DNA of 64,000 bases. Origin: CALBTQ01 sp036725605. Its GTDB lineage: Bacteria > Lernaellota > Lernaellaia > Lernaellales > Lernaellaceae. The position numbers were made by a program, and so were the translations under genes. The stretch's first letter is position 1. The number at the start of each line of letters is the position of its first letter. This document shows, one piece after another, positions 8,771 through 20,166 of the stretch. Under the pieces are notes generated by a model. It saw nothing but the letters and a program-made list of their open reading frames with translations, was not told where the DNA came from and ran no database searches. The DNA lies in contig DAIMDW010000001.1 in NCBI GenBank assembly GCA_036725605.1, forward strand, positions 248,001-312,000, read 5' to 3'.

Positions 8771-9844
8771 CTATTCCGCGTCGACTTGTTTGTGGATCTT
8801 CACTTTTTCGCCGCCCGCCAGCAGGTTCATGCCCCACACGACGACCTGTTCGCCCTCGTTGAGCCCTTCCGAGATCCACAAGGACGTTTCGTTGGCGGCG
8901 GTCATCACCACCGGCCGCTTTTCGGCCTTGCCTTCCGCGGTCACGACGTACACGAACATCTCGCTACCGACCTTCACCAACGCCTGGATGGGAATCGTCA
9001 AGGCGTTTTCCCGGTAGATGGTGCGCACGAGCACGGTCTGCAGCGTACCGGCGCGCAGGTGTCCGTTTTCCTCGAGCATCACATCGACCAGGAAGAGGCG
9101 CGACTGTTCGTCGGCCGACAGGCTGATGCGATGCACTTTGCCCGCGCCGCCTTCGCTGCCGTCACGGTGGATCACTTTGGCCGGCTGACCGACCGCGAGT
9201 TCTTCCATGTCCGACTGCGACACTTCCAGCTTGATGTTGGCTTTGCTCATGTCGGCGACCACCGCGAGCGTCGCGCCGGGATCGACCTTTTCACCCTCGC
9301 GCACGCGCATGTCCGTCAGCGTGCCGCTGATCGGGCTGCTCAACGTCAACGAAGCCTGCACGTCGCGCAGGCCCGCCTCGGCGGCTTCCAACTGGGTTTT
9401 GATCTGATCGAACTGACTGTCGCTGATCGCACCGGCTTCGTGCAGCGGCTTGAGGCGGTTGAATTCGCGCTTGAGGTTGTCGTACTGCAAGCGCGCGCCC
9501 TGCAATGCGCTGTAGGATTGCGGCGAGCTCAGCGGATCCAGCACGATCAACGCCCGGCCGGCGCCGACGCGGTCGCCCTGCTTGGCCAGAATGCTGCGCA
9601 CACGCATGGGGGCGCTGGCGTAGATCGGCGATTGCTTGATGCCTTCGAGATTGCCGATGAACTTCCGCCAGCGTTCGAAAGTCGTCGTTTTCGCCGTCAC
9701 CACGTCGACCGCGATGCCTTCGCTCCGGCGGATGTCGTCAATGCTTGCGGCTTTTCCCTCGCCGCCGGAGGTGGCGAAACGATAAATAATCAAGCCGGCC
9801 ACACCGGCCAGCACCAGGATTATAATCAGTCTGCTCAATTTCAT
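8771..9844 (-). CDS. RND periplasmic adaptor (membrane fusion protein)
   Basis: This 357-residue adaptor bridges the RND pump and the TolC-like channel. It has an N-terminal membrane anchor (about residues 4-21), a split lipoyl/biotinyl-type hairpin domain (SPIYASAPMRVRSILAK and SSPISGTLTDMRVREG) around a coiled-coil region (about residues 110-160), then beta-barrel and membrane-proximal domains. It lies 14 bases upstream of the pump and 11 bases after the TolC-like gene. Confidence 0.94.
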   Translation of the reverse strand: MKLSRLIIILVLAGVAGLIIYRFATSGGEGKAASIDDIRRSEGIAVDVVTAKTTTFERWRKFIGNLEGIKQSPIYASAPMRVRSILAKQGDRVGAGRALIVLDPLSSPQSYSALQGARLQYDNLKREFNRLKPLHEAGAISDSQFDQIKTQLEAAEAGLRDVQASLTLSSPISGTLTDMRVREGEKVDPGATLAVVADMSKANIKLEVSQSDMEELAVGQPAKVIHRDGSEGGAGKVHRISLSADEQSRLFLVDVMLEENGHLRAGTLQTVLVRTIYRENALTIPIQALVKVGSEMFVYVVTAEGKAEKRPVVMTAANETSLWISEGLNEGEQVVVWGMNLLAGGEKVKIHKQVDAE

Positions 9845-9855
9845 GGTTCACCAGC

Positions 9856-11244
9856 CTATTCGCCCAAGGCGCGCGCCAGATTCGCTCTGGCGACATTGAG
9901 GTTATAGAGGGAATTGGCGATGCCCAGCATGGCGCCGTTGAGGTTCGCCTTGGCATCGGTTACTTCCAGTCGCGTGCCCAAGCCGTTGTCCAAGCGCAAT
10001 TCGGCGAGTTCATAGGCGCGTTTGGCCACGCGGAATGATTCCTGATTCGCGAGGTAGATCTGCTCGGCCACCTGGATCTGGCTGACCAGCGAGGTCACCT
10101 CCAATTCGACGCCGCGCACCAACTGCTGATACTGCAGGTGCACGGTCCGCTTTTTCGCCTTCATCTGCCCCATCTGGCCATAGCTGCGCAGGCCGTCGAA
10201 CAGCGGCACATACAGCGTGACGCCGAACGACAGCGTCGGCTGCAGTTCGTCGTCCGGTTCCTCGGGAAAGATCTGCTTGTCGGTGCCGCCCGTGCGCGAG
10301 GCCGAGGCGTTGGCCGCCAGCGTCGGCAGGTACATCGAACGGAAAATACGATACGAGCGGTCGTACATCTCTTCCTGCATTTGCAGCAGGCGCAGTTCCG
10401 GCCGCTTGAGCTTCGCCTGGGAGATCAACTGCGACGCGTCGCCGGCCAGCGTGGTGAATTCCATTTCGCCGACGATGGTCACCGGGCGATCCAGCGGTTC
10501 GCCGATCTGGTTAAGCAGCGCCTGCGTCGCCAGGTTCACCTGGTTCTGCGCCTCGAGCACCGGCGGCTTGGCCGCGGCCAGCTCGGCTTCGGCGATCAGC
10601 AATTCGAAGCGACTCATCACGCCCTGGTCGGTTTTCGCTTTGATGATCTTGTACAGCGCCTCGGTCCGCTCCAGGTTGCTTTGCGCCACGTTCAGCACTT
10701 CCTGGCTGAACAGCACGGTCAGGAACGAACGTTTCGTCTGCACGATCACGTCCTGCACGGCGACCTTTTTGCCCTGGTGCGCCAGATTGCGCGAAATGTC
10801 GCCGAGGGCGAGGGCATTGCTCACCTTGCCGAAGGTGAAGATGTTCTGGGTCAACATGAGGCGGAAATCCCACTCATGATTGTAGCTCAGGTACACTTTC
10901 TCCACGCTCAACTGCGGCAATTGGAATTGCGCGAACAGCGGATTGAGGAAGGTCATGTCCTGCTCGGAATACATCCGCTCCAGGTTGCGGTTGTAGGTGA
11001 TGCTGCCGGACAACTGCGGGAAGGCGTCGGCGGCGTATTCCCGGTAAACGCCCTGCGCTTCGGCAATGGCCTCGTCGGCGATGAGAATCTGCTCATTGTG
11101 CGCCAACGCCAATTCGACCGCCTTGTCGATCGTCAGGCGTAGCGGCAGATCCCCCGGTGACGGCGTTTGTTGGGCGTACAAAGCACCGGGTAAACCCAGG
11201 GCTATGGCCAACAAAACCACAAGCGCCGGAATGGATTTTTTCAT
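9856..11244 (-). CDS. TolC-family outer-membrane efflux channel
   Basis: The 462-residue precursor begins with a clear signal peptide (MKKSIPALVVLLAIALGLPG, cleavage near ALYAQ) and has the two-fold repeat of long helices and short beta segments of outer-membrane efflux proteins. Motifs include LRLTIDKAVELAL near the N-terminus and ELAELRLDNGLGTRLEVTDA in the second half. As first gene of the operon it has its own promoter (11273-11300), so channel, adaptor and pump are probably made together. Confidence 0.94.
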   Translation of the reverse strand: MKKSIPALVVLLAIALGLPGALYAQQTPSPGDLPLRLTIDKAVELALAHNEQILIADEAIAEAQGVYREYAADAFPQLSGSITYNRNLERMYSEQDMTFLNPLFAQFQLPQLSVEKVYLSYNHEWDFRLMLTQNIFTFGKVSNALALGDISRNLAHQGKKVAVQDVIVQTKRSFLTVLFSQEVLNVAQSNLERTEALYKIIKAKTDQGVMSRFELLIAEAELAAAKPPVLEAQNQVNLATQALLNQIGEPLDRPVTIVGEMEFTTLAGDASQLISQAKLKRPELRLLQMQEEMYDRSYRIFRSMYLPTLAANASASRTGGTDKQIFPEEPDDELQPTLSFGVTLYVPLFDGLRSYGQMGQMKAKKRTVHLQYQQLVRGVELEVTSLVSQIQVAEQIYLANQESFRVAKRAYELAELRLDNGLGTRLEVTDAKANLNGAMLGIANSLYNLNVARANLARALGE

Positions 11245-11272
11245 TTAACACACCTGCAAAATGTTTTGTTGA

Positions 11273-11300
11273 ATAATAGGGAGGAATTTCTTTCTGTCAA
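11273..11300 (-). promoter_or_regulatory. Promoter of the TolC-MFP-RND operon
   Basis: On the minus strand, TTGACA (11300-11295) and TATTAT (11278-11273) are separated by 16 bases, about 30 bases before the tolC-like ATG. Both boxes are close to the sigma-70 consensus. Confidence 0.82.
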
Positions 11301-11307
11301 GTGGATA

Positions 11308-11323
11308 AGTACCGTATAGTACT
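11308..11323. promoter_or_regulatory. 16-base palindrome upstream of the efflux promoter
   Basis: AGTAC-CGTATA-GTACT is a perfect 5-base inverted repeat with a 6-base spacer, lying 7 bases upstream of the -35 box. The position suits an activator or a regulator that touches RNA polymerase. No regulator gene is adjacent, so the binding protein is unknown. Confidence 0.4.
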
Positions 11324-11338
11324 ATTATATTTTGCCTT

Positions 11339-13780
11339 CTAACGACGTGATAACAGTTGATTACAGCGCCAATAATTTGATTTCCCGACACATTCCACCG
11401 CGCCTGAAAAATCTGTGCGCCAAACGTTTGCGCCACTTTTTTTCCATAACTGGATAACGTTCTGACTCGGATGACCATATCGGTTGTACCGCCCGGCCGA
11501 AATCAGTGCGTCCGTAGCCCTTAATGAAGCGATAAATTCCGGTATGCTGCTGGTGGCGGAGCCGTGATGTCCGACCTGTACCAAACCGGCGTTCCCGGCC
11601 TTTGTGTTTCTTAACACCGCTCGCTCCGCTTTGTGTCCCATGTCGGCGCAAAAGAGCGCCGAACGACCGTGGCAGGTCAATTTGAGCGCCATGGATCGAT
11701 CGTTGAGATCCCAATCCCATGGTTGTTCCACCGGCGGATTGAGCACGACGACTTCGGCCCCACCGAGCGAAAACGGCGTCAGCGTGTTGTCCATCATCCG
11801 CACCTTGACGTTATGGGCGCGTGCGGTTTCCATTAAATAAAGGTAAGGGCCGGTGTTCTTGAAAGCCCTGGTCGAATTGATGCACCAGAGTTCCTTGACC
11901 GGAATCGTCTCCAGTACGGCCTGCAAGCCGCGATAATGATCGGGATGTCCGTGGCTGGCCACGACGACGTCGAGCCGGCGGATGCGCTTGGCGGCCAGAA
12001 ACGGCAGCACCACCGCGCGGCCGATGTCGAAATCCGAATACGGCAGCCCGCCGCCGTCGAACAACAGCCGCTTGCCGCCCGGAATTTCCGCCAGCAGGCT
12101 CAACCCCTGGCCGACATCGAGCATGGTGACTTTCATTTCGCGTTGCAGGTAGGGGCGCACCAGGTGCCCGATGGGCACGGCGATCAACGCCAAACCCGCA
12201 ACCACGGCAATCAACCGCGCCCGCTTTTCGCGCAAGAACGGCAAGGTCAGCAACAACGCCGCATAGGCCGTCAGTTCCGGCCAGGACGGTCGGCCCACGA
12301 ACACCTGCGTGACGCCCAATTCGCGCAGCAGCGAAGCCATGCCGTACACCTGCTCGATGCCCCCGGCGGCGACCGTCCAACACAGATGCGCGAGCGTCGC
12401 CGACAACGGCAGCACGATCGTCCCGGCGATCAACGCCGGAATGACCAGCATGGCGAAAATGGGAATGCCCGCGAGGTTGGCGAGCAATCCGGCCGGGGCC
12501 ACCGCGCCGAAATGCCATGCGGTGATCGGCATCGTCGCCAGAATCGCCGACAGTGAATAGCCCGCGCCGCGCAGGAACCGTTGCCGCCAACGCAACAGGC
12601 GCGGGTGGCGCGTCAGTTTTTCCTGCCAGCCGACGCGCTCGGCCAGCTCGTCGACCAGCGGGCGCAAATGCACGAAGCCCAGCACGGCGGCGAAACTCAG
12701 TTGAAATCCCGCCCGCCACAGGTATCCCGGCTTCGCCAGCAGGATCACGATGGCCGCGAAGGCCAGTCCGATGTACATGTCGCGCCGCCGCCCCATCCAT
12801 ACGCCGAGAATAAACAGCAAATACAACAGACCGGCGCGCACCACGCTGACCGAACCGCCGGCGAGCAACGCGTAAAGAATCGGGAACGGAAACGCGATCA
12901 GCGCGGCGAAACGATGCAACTGAAAACGCAGCGCCAGCCGGCTGAACCGCGCCAGCAGCATCCAGGTCAGGCTGAAGATCAGCCCCGCGATGGCCGTCAC
13001 GTGCAGGCCGGAAATCGCCAGCAGATGGCTCAAGCCCACGTCGCGGAAGGTGTCGCGCACCTGCGCCGAAAGCATCTGCGGTTCGCCCAACACCAACGCC
13101 AGCACGTAGGGCGCGTTCTCCGGCGAGCCTTGTTGCGCGGCACGGGCGATGCCGCCGCGGATGCGTTCGACCAACCGCGTGAACCCGAATGATCCCCGTT
13201 CGACGATCTCGATTTTTTCCCCCGAGCGCACATAGCCTTGCGCGAGGAGGCCGTCGACCTGCGCCAGCCACGGCGAATCGACCGCGCCCGGTGTGCGAAA
13301 ACCACCGATCGGCCGCACGTCGGTGGAAAAACGCACCCGGTCGCCGATCTCCACCGGTGGCAGGTCGCGCGCCACGGTGACGCGCAGGCGCCCCCGCGCG
13401 CTCGTGTATTGGTTGGGTGCAAAGAGGATCCGCTCGGCGGCCAATTCCAGCCGCGTGTGACCGGCGGTGTTGATTTGCGGCGCGGCCGTCAGCGTGCCTT
13501 GCACGGTCACCTTGCCCTTGTCGATCCAATGGGTGATGTGCGTGGCGGGCAATTGCGGATAGGCCAACGGCGTGATGCGGCACCAGCCGACCAAAAAGGA
13601 AAACAGCAGCCCGGCGATCCAGCGCCACCGGCGATTTTCCCAGATCGTCGCGGCGGTCAGGCCGGCCAGCGCGCACAGGCCCAGCGCGAGCGTCAGCGGC
13701 CAGGGCAGATACACGTAACGCCCCAGCCACAGGCTCGCCATCAGGCACAGCGCGGCGGCGGTCAGCGGACGACGGCTCAT
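11339..13780 (-). CDS. comEC: ComEC/Rec2-family DNA uptake channel protein
   Basis: This 813-residue protein has the three-part ComEC layout: an N-terminal membrane and OB-like region, the multi-span Competence domain (around GLSHLLAISGLHVTAIAGL), and a C-terminal metallo-beta-lactamase domain with ASHGHPDHYRGL (HxHxDH). The family moves single-stranded DNA across the inner membrane, and the lactamase domain is thought to degrade the other strand. Its ATG overlaps the uvrC stop by 4 bases. No pilin or comEA gene is visible nearby, so active competence is not shown. Confidence 0.94.
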   Translation of the reverse strand: MSRRPLTAAALCLMASLWLGRYVYLPWPLTLALGLCALAGLTAATIWENRRWRWIAGLLFSFLVGWCRITPLAYPQLPATHITHWIDKGKVTVQGTLTAAPQINTAGHTRLELAAERILFAPNQYTSARGRLRVTVARDLPPVEIGDRVRFSTDVRPIGGFRTPGAVDSPWLAQVDGLLAQGYVRSGEKIEIVERGSFGFTRLVERIRGGIARAAQQGSPENAPYVLALVLGEPQMLSAQVRDTFRDVGLSHLLAISGLHVTAIAGLIFSLTWMLLARFSRLALRFQLHRFAALIAFPFPILYALLAGGSVSVVRAGLLYLLFILGVWMGRRRDMYIGLAFAAIVILLAKPGYLWRAGFQLSFAAVLGFVHLRPLVDELAERVGWQEKLTRHPRLLRWRQRFLRGAGYSLSAILATMPITAWHFGAVAPAGLLANLAGIPIFAMLVIPALIAGTIVLPLSATLAHLCWTVAAGGIEQVYGMASLLRELGVTQVFVGRPSWPELTAYAALLLTLPFLREKRARLIAVVAGLALIAVPIGHLVRPYLQREMKVTMLDVGQGLSLLAEIPGGKRLLFDGGGLPYSDFDIGRAVVLPFLAAKRIRRLDVVVASHGHPDHYRGLQAVLETIPVKELWCINSTRAFKNTGPYLYLMETARAHNVKVRMMDNTLTPFSLGGAEVVVLNPPVEQPWDWDLNDRSMALKLTCHGRSALFCADMGHKAERAVLRNTKAGNAGLVQVGHHGSATSSIPEFIASLRATDALISAGRYNRYGHPSQNVIQLWKKSGANVWRTDFSGAVECVGKSNYWRCNQLLSRR

Positions 13781-15609
13781 TTGTCTTTCAAATGTCCATA
13801 TATGGTTTGCGCCAGACGCGGACCGATGCCCGGCGCTTGTTGCAATTCCTCTATGCCGGCCGCCTTGACGGCCTTGATCGTGCCGAAGGTTTTGAGCAGC
13901 GCTTTTTTCTTTTCCGCGCCCAACCCGGGAATGTCGTCAAGCACGCTGCCGACCATCTTCTTCGAGCGCAGCGTGCGGTGATACTCGATGGCGAAACGGT
14001 GCGCCTCGTCGCGAATGCGCTGCAGCAGATGCAACGCGTTGCTGTTGGCTTTGAGATTCACCGGATTCTTGCGCTCGGGTAGGTAGATTTTATCCTTCGC
14101 CGCCTGGTCGCCCGGCGCGAGGTCCTTCACCTTGGCGATCGACGCGACCGGCTGCTCAAACAGGTTCAGCGCGTGCAACACTTCGCGCGCCACGTTGAGA
14201 TGCCCCTTGCCGCCGTCGATCAACAGCAGGTCGGGCAGGCCGCCTTCCTCGACGCCGCGCGCAATGCGCCGCGTAAGCGCCTCGTGCATCATCGCGTAAT
14301 CGTCCGGCTCGTCGCGCAGGCGGATGCGGTAGCGGCGATACCCGGCCTTGTCCGGCTCGCCGTTGGCGAAACGCACCAACGAGGCCACGGCCAGCTTGCC
14401 CGAAACGTTGCTCACGTCGAAGCACTCGATCGTCTCCGGCGTGCGCGGCAAATGCAGCCGCTGCCGGATTTCCTCCAGCACTTCCTCCCGGCTGATCAAC
14501 TGACTGCGGCGTACGGTGAATTGGCGCCGGGCGTTGTTGGTCGCCATCTCCACCAGTTGCTTCGCCTCGCCGCGCTGGGGCAGGCGCAGTTCGACGCGCC
14601 GGCCGCCGCGTTCCTCCAGCCATTGCGCGTACAGCTCCAGCCCGCCGTCGGGTTCGACCGGCACCAGCACCTGGCGCGGAATGAACACGTCCTCGGAATA
14701 AAAACGACCGAGCACCTGGGCCAGCAGCGAGGCGTCGTCGCGCTCGACGTTCCCCAGCGCGAAAGTGCGCTGGCCGGTAATCGCGCCGTTGCGGATGTAC
14801 AGCTGGCACACGACCACCGCCGCGCCCTCGCGGTACAGGCCGAACACGTCGCGGTCGATCAACGAGGGATCGACCACCTTTTGCTTTTGCAGCGTGGTTT
14901 CGATCGCCCGGATGCGATCGCGCAGCCGCGCCGCTTCCTCGAAAGCCATCGCCGTCGAACGCTCCCGCATCTGCTCGGTGAGCGCGGCGATGATCTCCTG
15001 ATAGCGTCCGGCGAAAAACGAACGCACCTGGCGCACGATTCGTGCGTAGCTTTCCTTGTCGATCAGCCCGACGCACGGCGCGTGGCAGCGGCCGATCTGG
15101 TGTTGCAGGCAAGGGCGCGTGCGCGCGGCGAATTGGTGGTCGCTGCATTTGCGCAGCGGAAAATTAGTATTGAGAAAGCGCAGCGTTTCGCGCGCGGCCG
15201 TCGCGTTGTCGAACGGTCCGAAATACGCGTCGCCGTCGCGCTTGATTCGCCGCACCACGTACAGCCGCGGGAAATCGTGCCCGAGCGCCAGGCGCACGCA
15301 CAGGAAACGCTTGTCGTCCTTGAGCAGCACGTTGTAGCGCGGGCGGTGCTTTTTGATCAGCGTGTTTTCGAGGATCAGCGCTTCTTTTTCCGAATCGGTG
15401 ACGATCCAGTCGAGGTCGCGGACGCGCGAAACCAGCACGCGCGTTTTCGGGTCGAGTTCGTCGGTGCGTTGGAAGTACGAGCGTACGCGGTTGCGCAGCA
15501 CCTTGGCTTTGCCGACGTACAGAATCTCGCCGTTCTCATCCTTCCACAGGTAGACGCCCGGGTCGGTGGGAACCAGTTGCAGTTTTTGTTCGAGGTCGTC
15601 GACCGGCAT
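13777..15609 (-). CDS. uvrC: Excinuclease ABC subunit C
   Basis: UvrC makes the two incisions of nucleotide excision repair. The 610-residue protein has an N-terminal GIY-YIG nuclease domain (PGVYLWKDENGEILYVGKAK), a UVR motif near residue 205, the RNase H-like nuclease domain (ECFDVSNVSGK) and C-terminal helix-hairpin-helix motifs (DDIPGLGAEKKKALL). The chosen ATG at 15609 overlaps the cupin stop as TAATG and gives the typical N-terminus MPVDDLEQ; a longer frame from 15633 is open but would overlap the cupin gene. Confidence 0.97.
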   Translation of the reverse strand: MPVDDLEQKLQLVPTDPGVYLWKDENGEILYVGKAKVLRNRVRSYFQRTDELDPKTRVLVSRVRDLDWIVTDSEKEALILENTLIKKHRPRYNVLLKDDKRFLCVRLALGHDFPRLYVVRRIKRDGDAYFGPFDNATAARETLRFLNTNFPLRKCSDHQFAARTRPCLQHQIGRCHAPCVGLIDKESYARIVRQVRSFFAGRYQEIIAALTEQMRERSTAMAFEEAARLRDRIRAIETTLQKQKVVDPSLIDRDVFGLYREGAAVVVCQLYIRNGAITGQRTFALGNVERDDASLLAQVLGRFYSEDVFIPRQVLVPVEPDGGLELYAQWLEERGGRRVELRLPQRGEAKQLVEMATNNARRQFTVRRSQLISREEVLEEIRQRLHLPRTPETIECFDVSNVSGKLAVASLVRFANGEPDKAGYRRYRIRLRDEPDDYAMMHEALTRRIARGVEEGGLPDLLLIDGGKGHLNVAREVLHALNLFEQPVASIAKVKDLAPGDQAAKDKIYLPERKNPVNLKANSNALHLLQRIRDEAHRFAIEYHRTLRSKKMVGSVLDDIPGLGAEKKKALLKTFGTIKAVKAAGIEELQQAPGIGPRLAQTIYGHLKDK

Positions 15610-15953
15610 TATTCCCTGTTGGGGATGACGCAAACGAAGATGAGTTTGTCGTCGCCCGTGTTGACGATCTGATGAAGGGCGTCGGGTTCGACGAAGGCCA
15701 CCGAGCCCGGCCCGATGGGCATCGTTTCGCCTTCGTAGAAAATCTCGCCCCGACCGGCGTGGACGAAAATCTCATGTTCGAAGTCGTGGTGGTGTTTGGG
15801 CGAATAGCCGCCCGGCGCCAGTTCGAACACGCGCAGGGTGAAGTTGTTCGCGCCGTGCTCCGGTCCGACGGCGATGTACTTGATCACGCCTTGCATCGTT
15901 TCGTCGTTGACCGGCAGCCCTTCCACCTCATGGTAATGCTTTTTGATATGCAT
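15609..15953 (-). CDS. Small single-domain cupin protein
   Basis: This is a 114-residue cupin with motif 1 PKHHHDFEHEIFVHAGRG and motif 2 around GSVAFVEPDALHQIVN, keeping three His and one Glu as metal ligands. The start at 15953 is preferred because GGGAGG precedes it at good spacing; ATG at 15968 is also open. It lies between uvrB and uvrC and overlaps the uvrC start by one base. Such cupins often bind a small molecule or act as isomerases or dioxygenases; the substrate is unknown. No role in DNA repair follows from the sequence. Confidence 0.85.
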   Translation of the reverse strand: MHIKKHYHEVEGLPVNDETMQGVIKYIAVGPEHGANNFTLRVFELAPGGYSPKHHHDFEHEIFVHAGRGEIFYEGETMPIGPGSVAFVEPDALHQIVNTGDDKLIFVCVIPNRE

Positions 15954-16001
15954 GAACGCCTCCCGCATTGCCTCGATTGTATAGCGGCCAACGGTGCGAA
16001 C

Positions 16002-18080
<2,079 letters not shown>

Positions 18081-18122
18081 GCGCGCGATCCTAGCAAGAT
18101 GCGTGCGGCGATAAAAGCGGCC

Positions 18123-19283
18123 TCAGTGAATTATCGCGGCGTAGTCGCCGCCGGTCAGAATGTCGAACTGCAGCAAAGCCAGCATCGCCTCGCCGGCGCG
18201 CGTGAAGTGACCGTTGAAGGGCAGGTAGAGCAGATCGTCGCCTGAGTATTGCTGGAACTCTTGACGCAGGAAGCGGCAGTCCAGATCGTGCCGCGGACAG
18301 TACGCTTCCAGGAACGGAACGAACGTGCCGCGGTACACACGGTCTTTCTCGAACGCGTAAAGCTCGCGCCCCTGCGCCCATTCGCGCGCGGCCACCTGGT
18401 GCCCGTGCGGATAAACGAACACCACCAGCGGAATGTCGCGCGCGGCCAGGTAATCGCGAATCAGCCGCACATACGCACCGGTCTGTTTGTAGTAGGGCTC
18501 CCAACCGGTCAGCTCGTCGCGGGTCGTGCCCAGCCGGTCGGTGTCGATGTCGCCTTGGGCGATCGTTTGTCGGGTGAAACTTTTTTCGAAGTAATGCGTG
18601 CGCTCGGCGATGAATTTAACAATAAATACTTTATAATATAAAAATCCTAGTAAATGGTTCTTTTGCGGCGGCTCTTTGGCGATGACGGTCGGGATCGGCC
18701 GGAAGGGGACGGCCACGGGCAGGCCTTGTTCGTCGAACTGCGCGATGCGTGTGTAGAGCTGATCGTCCTGCACGTCGGTCATGTCGAGGTTGAGCAGCAC
18801 CAGGTCGGGCGCGAGGTCGATCAGCTCCTTGGACAGCAGCAGGTATTCCAGCAGCGGGCTGTAGGAAACCTGTCCGGCGTTGATCACCTGGAAGCGCCCG
18901 GCGCCGAATTTATCGTTAAGTTTACGCTCCAGAATTTTTGTCGAACAGAACGGAAACGGCGCCGTACCCGCCTCGGTGAACGAATCGCCCAACACGAGAA
19001 TGCGCGTCACGCCGTCCGGTTTGGGGCCGTATTCCACGTCGCGCAAGCCCTGAGAGTTGGTGACCACTTCGATTGTTTGCCCGTCATGCAAAACATGATG
19101 AATCACGACGTTGGGGCGTCCGCGATGATGGAAGGTGTCGTCGGTGCGGTAGTAGTTCACCGACACCGGCGGCTGCCAGAAAACTCGCAGACCGATTTCC
19201 ACCGCCAGCAGCATGCCCAGCAGCGACACCAATACGACCGTGATGTGTCGAATCGTTCGCTTGCTTTTTACCGCTTGGATCAT
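18123..19283 (-). CDS. Membrane-anchored SGNH/GDSL-type hydrolase
   Basis: This 386-residue protein has one N-terminal transmembrane segment (about residues 12-31) and a periplasmic SGNH-type domain. The block I Ser lies in ILVLGDSFTEAGTAP, and later blocks include SPLLEYLLLS and PFNGHFTRAGE near the C-terminus. The fold is typical of acyl-ester hydrolases and of enzymes that modify surface glycans. It starts 7 bases after the methyltransferase stop. Codons around 18610-18665 are strikingly AT-rich against a GC-rich gene. Confidence 0.8.
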   Translation of the reverse strand: MIQAVKSKRTIRHITVVLVSLLGMLLAVEIGLRVFWQPPVSVNYYRTDDTFHHRGRPNVVIHHVLHDGQTIEVVTNSQGLRDVEYGPKPDGVTRILVLGDSFTEAGTAPFPFCSTKILERKLNDKFGAGRFQVINAGQVSYSPLLEYLLLSKELIDLAPDLVLLNLDMTDVQDDQLYTRIAQFDEQGLPVAVPFRPIPTVIAKEPPQKNHLLGFLYYKVFIVKFIAERTHYFEKSFTRQTIAQGDIDTDRLGTTRDELTGWEPYYKQTGAYVRLIRDYLAARDIPLVVFVYPHGHQVAAREWAQGRELYAFEKDRVYRGTFVPFLEAYCPRHDLDCRFLRQEFQQYSGDDLLYLPFNGHFTRAGEAMLALLQFDILTGGDYAAIIH

Positions 19284-19290
19284 CGGACCT

Positions 19291-20166
19291 CTATATGGCG
19301 ACGGCGACGATCACCTGCCACTCGCTGGTTTGCGCGTCGAAGGTTTCGCCGGTCAGGTCGCCGTACAGCCGTTGCACGCGCCACCCGCTTTGCGCCAAAA
19401 GTTGCTGGATCTCCTCGATCTCGTAGCCGGTGTGGCACACCGAATATTTGGTCAAGAGACCGTTGGTTTGATCGACCGTGGTGATGATGTGCGCGTGTGT
19501 TTTTTCCGGTTCGTACCAGATTTTCTCTTCCATCCACAAGTGCGGCGCGTCGGCGAAGATGCTCGTTTCCTTCATCTCCCACCGATGGTACACCTCCTGG
19601 CGGAACGCGTCGGCGGGCATCATCTCCAGCAGCAGCAAACCGCCGCGACGGGTCCAGGCGCGGGCGCGCCGTAAGATCAACCGCAAATCGGCGCGGATGA
19701 AAGCGTTGGGCTGACCGTAGATGAAAATGTTCGCGTCGAAGCTTTCCGCCGGCAGCTCGACCGTGCGGATGTCGCTGAAAATATATTGCACCGGCAGATC
19801 GGTCTTTTCCGCCGTCCGGCGCGCATGATCGATCGAAGCGGGCGAAAAATCCACGCCGGTCACGCGATATCCCGCCCGCGCCAGTTCCGTCGCGTAAAGC
19901 CCCGGCCCGCAGGTCATGTCGCACAGCGTGGTCACCTTGTCGGCGTACAGATGCAACATGCGCTCGATAAAAGCACATTCCTCGCCAATGCGTTGCGGCG
20001 GACGGCTGGCCAGATCTTGAGACGTGTCCAGGTGTACGGTCAGCAGGCGTTGGGAAATCAGGGGATCGTCCCAAGGGAGATCCCCCGCGTCTTTGAACGG
20101 AATTATTTTACTGCCGCGAGCGGCGAGCGCCTTGGCCAATAGAGCTTCGACGCTCAGCACCCGCAA
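19291..20166 (-). CDS. Class I SAM-dependent methyltransferase
   Basis: The 291-residue protein has a Rossmann-type methyltransferase domain. Motif I is LCDMTCGPGLYATELA, with the Asp and glycines that bind SAM, followed by VTGVDFSPASIDHAR and SDIRTVELP. An N-terminal extension of about 80 residues may hold the acceptor. Its start overlaps the 3' end of the peptidase gene by 13 bases, and the SGNH hydrolase follows after 7 bases, so these three are probably transcribed together. The methyl acceptor cannot be told. Confidence 0.85.
   Translation of the reverse strand: MRVLSVEALLAKALAARGSKIIPFKDAGDLPWDDPLISQRLLTVHLDTSQDLASRPPQRIGEECAFIERMLHLYADKVTTLCDMTCGPGLYATELARAGYRVTGVDFSPASIDHARRTAEKTDLPVQYIFSDIRTVELPAESFDANIFIYGQPNAFIRADLRLILRRARAWTRRGGLLLLEMMPADAFRQEVYHRWEMKETSIFADAPHLWMEEKIWYEPEKTHAHIITTVDQTNGLLTKYSVCHTGYEIEEIQQLLAQSGWRVQRLYGDLTGETFDAQTSEWQVIVAVAI

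Noticed and set aside
6126..9017. Very long open frame antisense to the RND pump
   Set aside because: It mirrors the codon bias of the GC-rich pump gene, has no recognisable family, and ignores the sharp gene boundary at 8756-8771.
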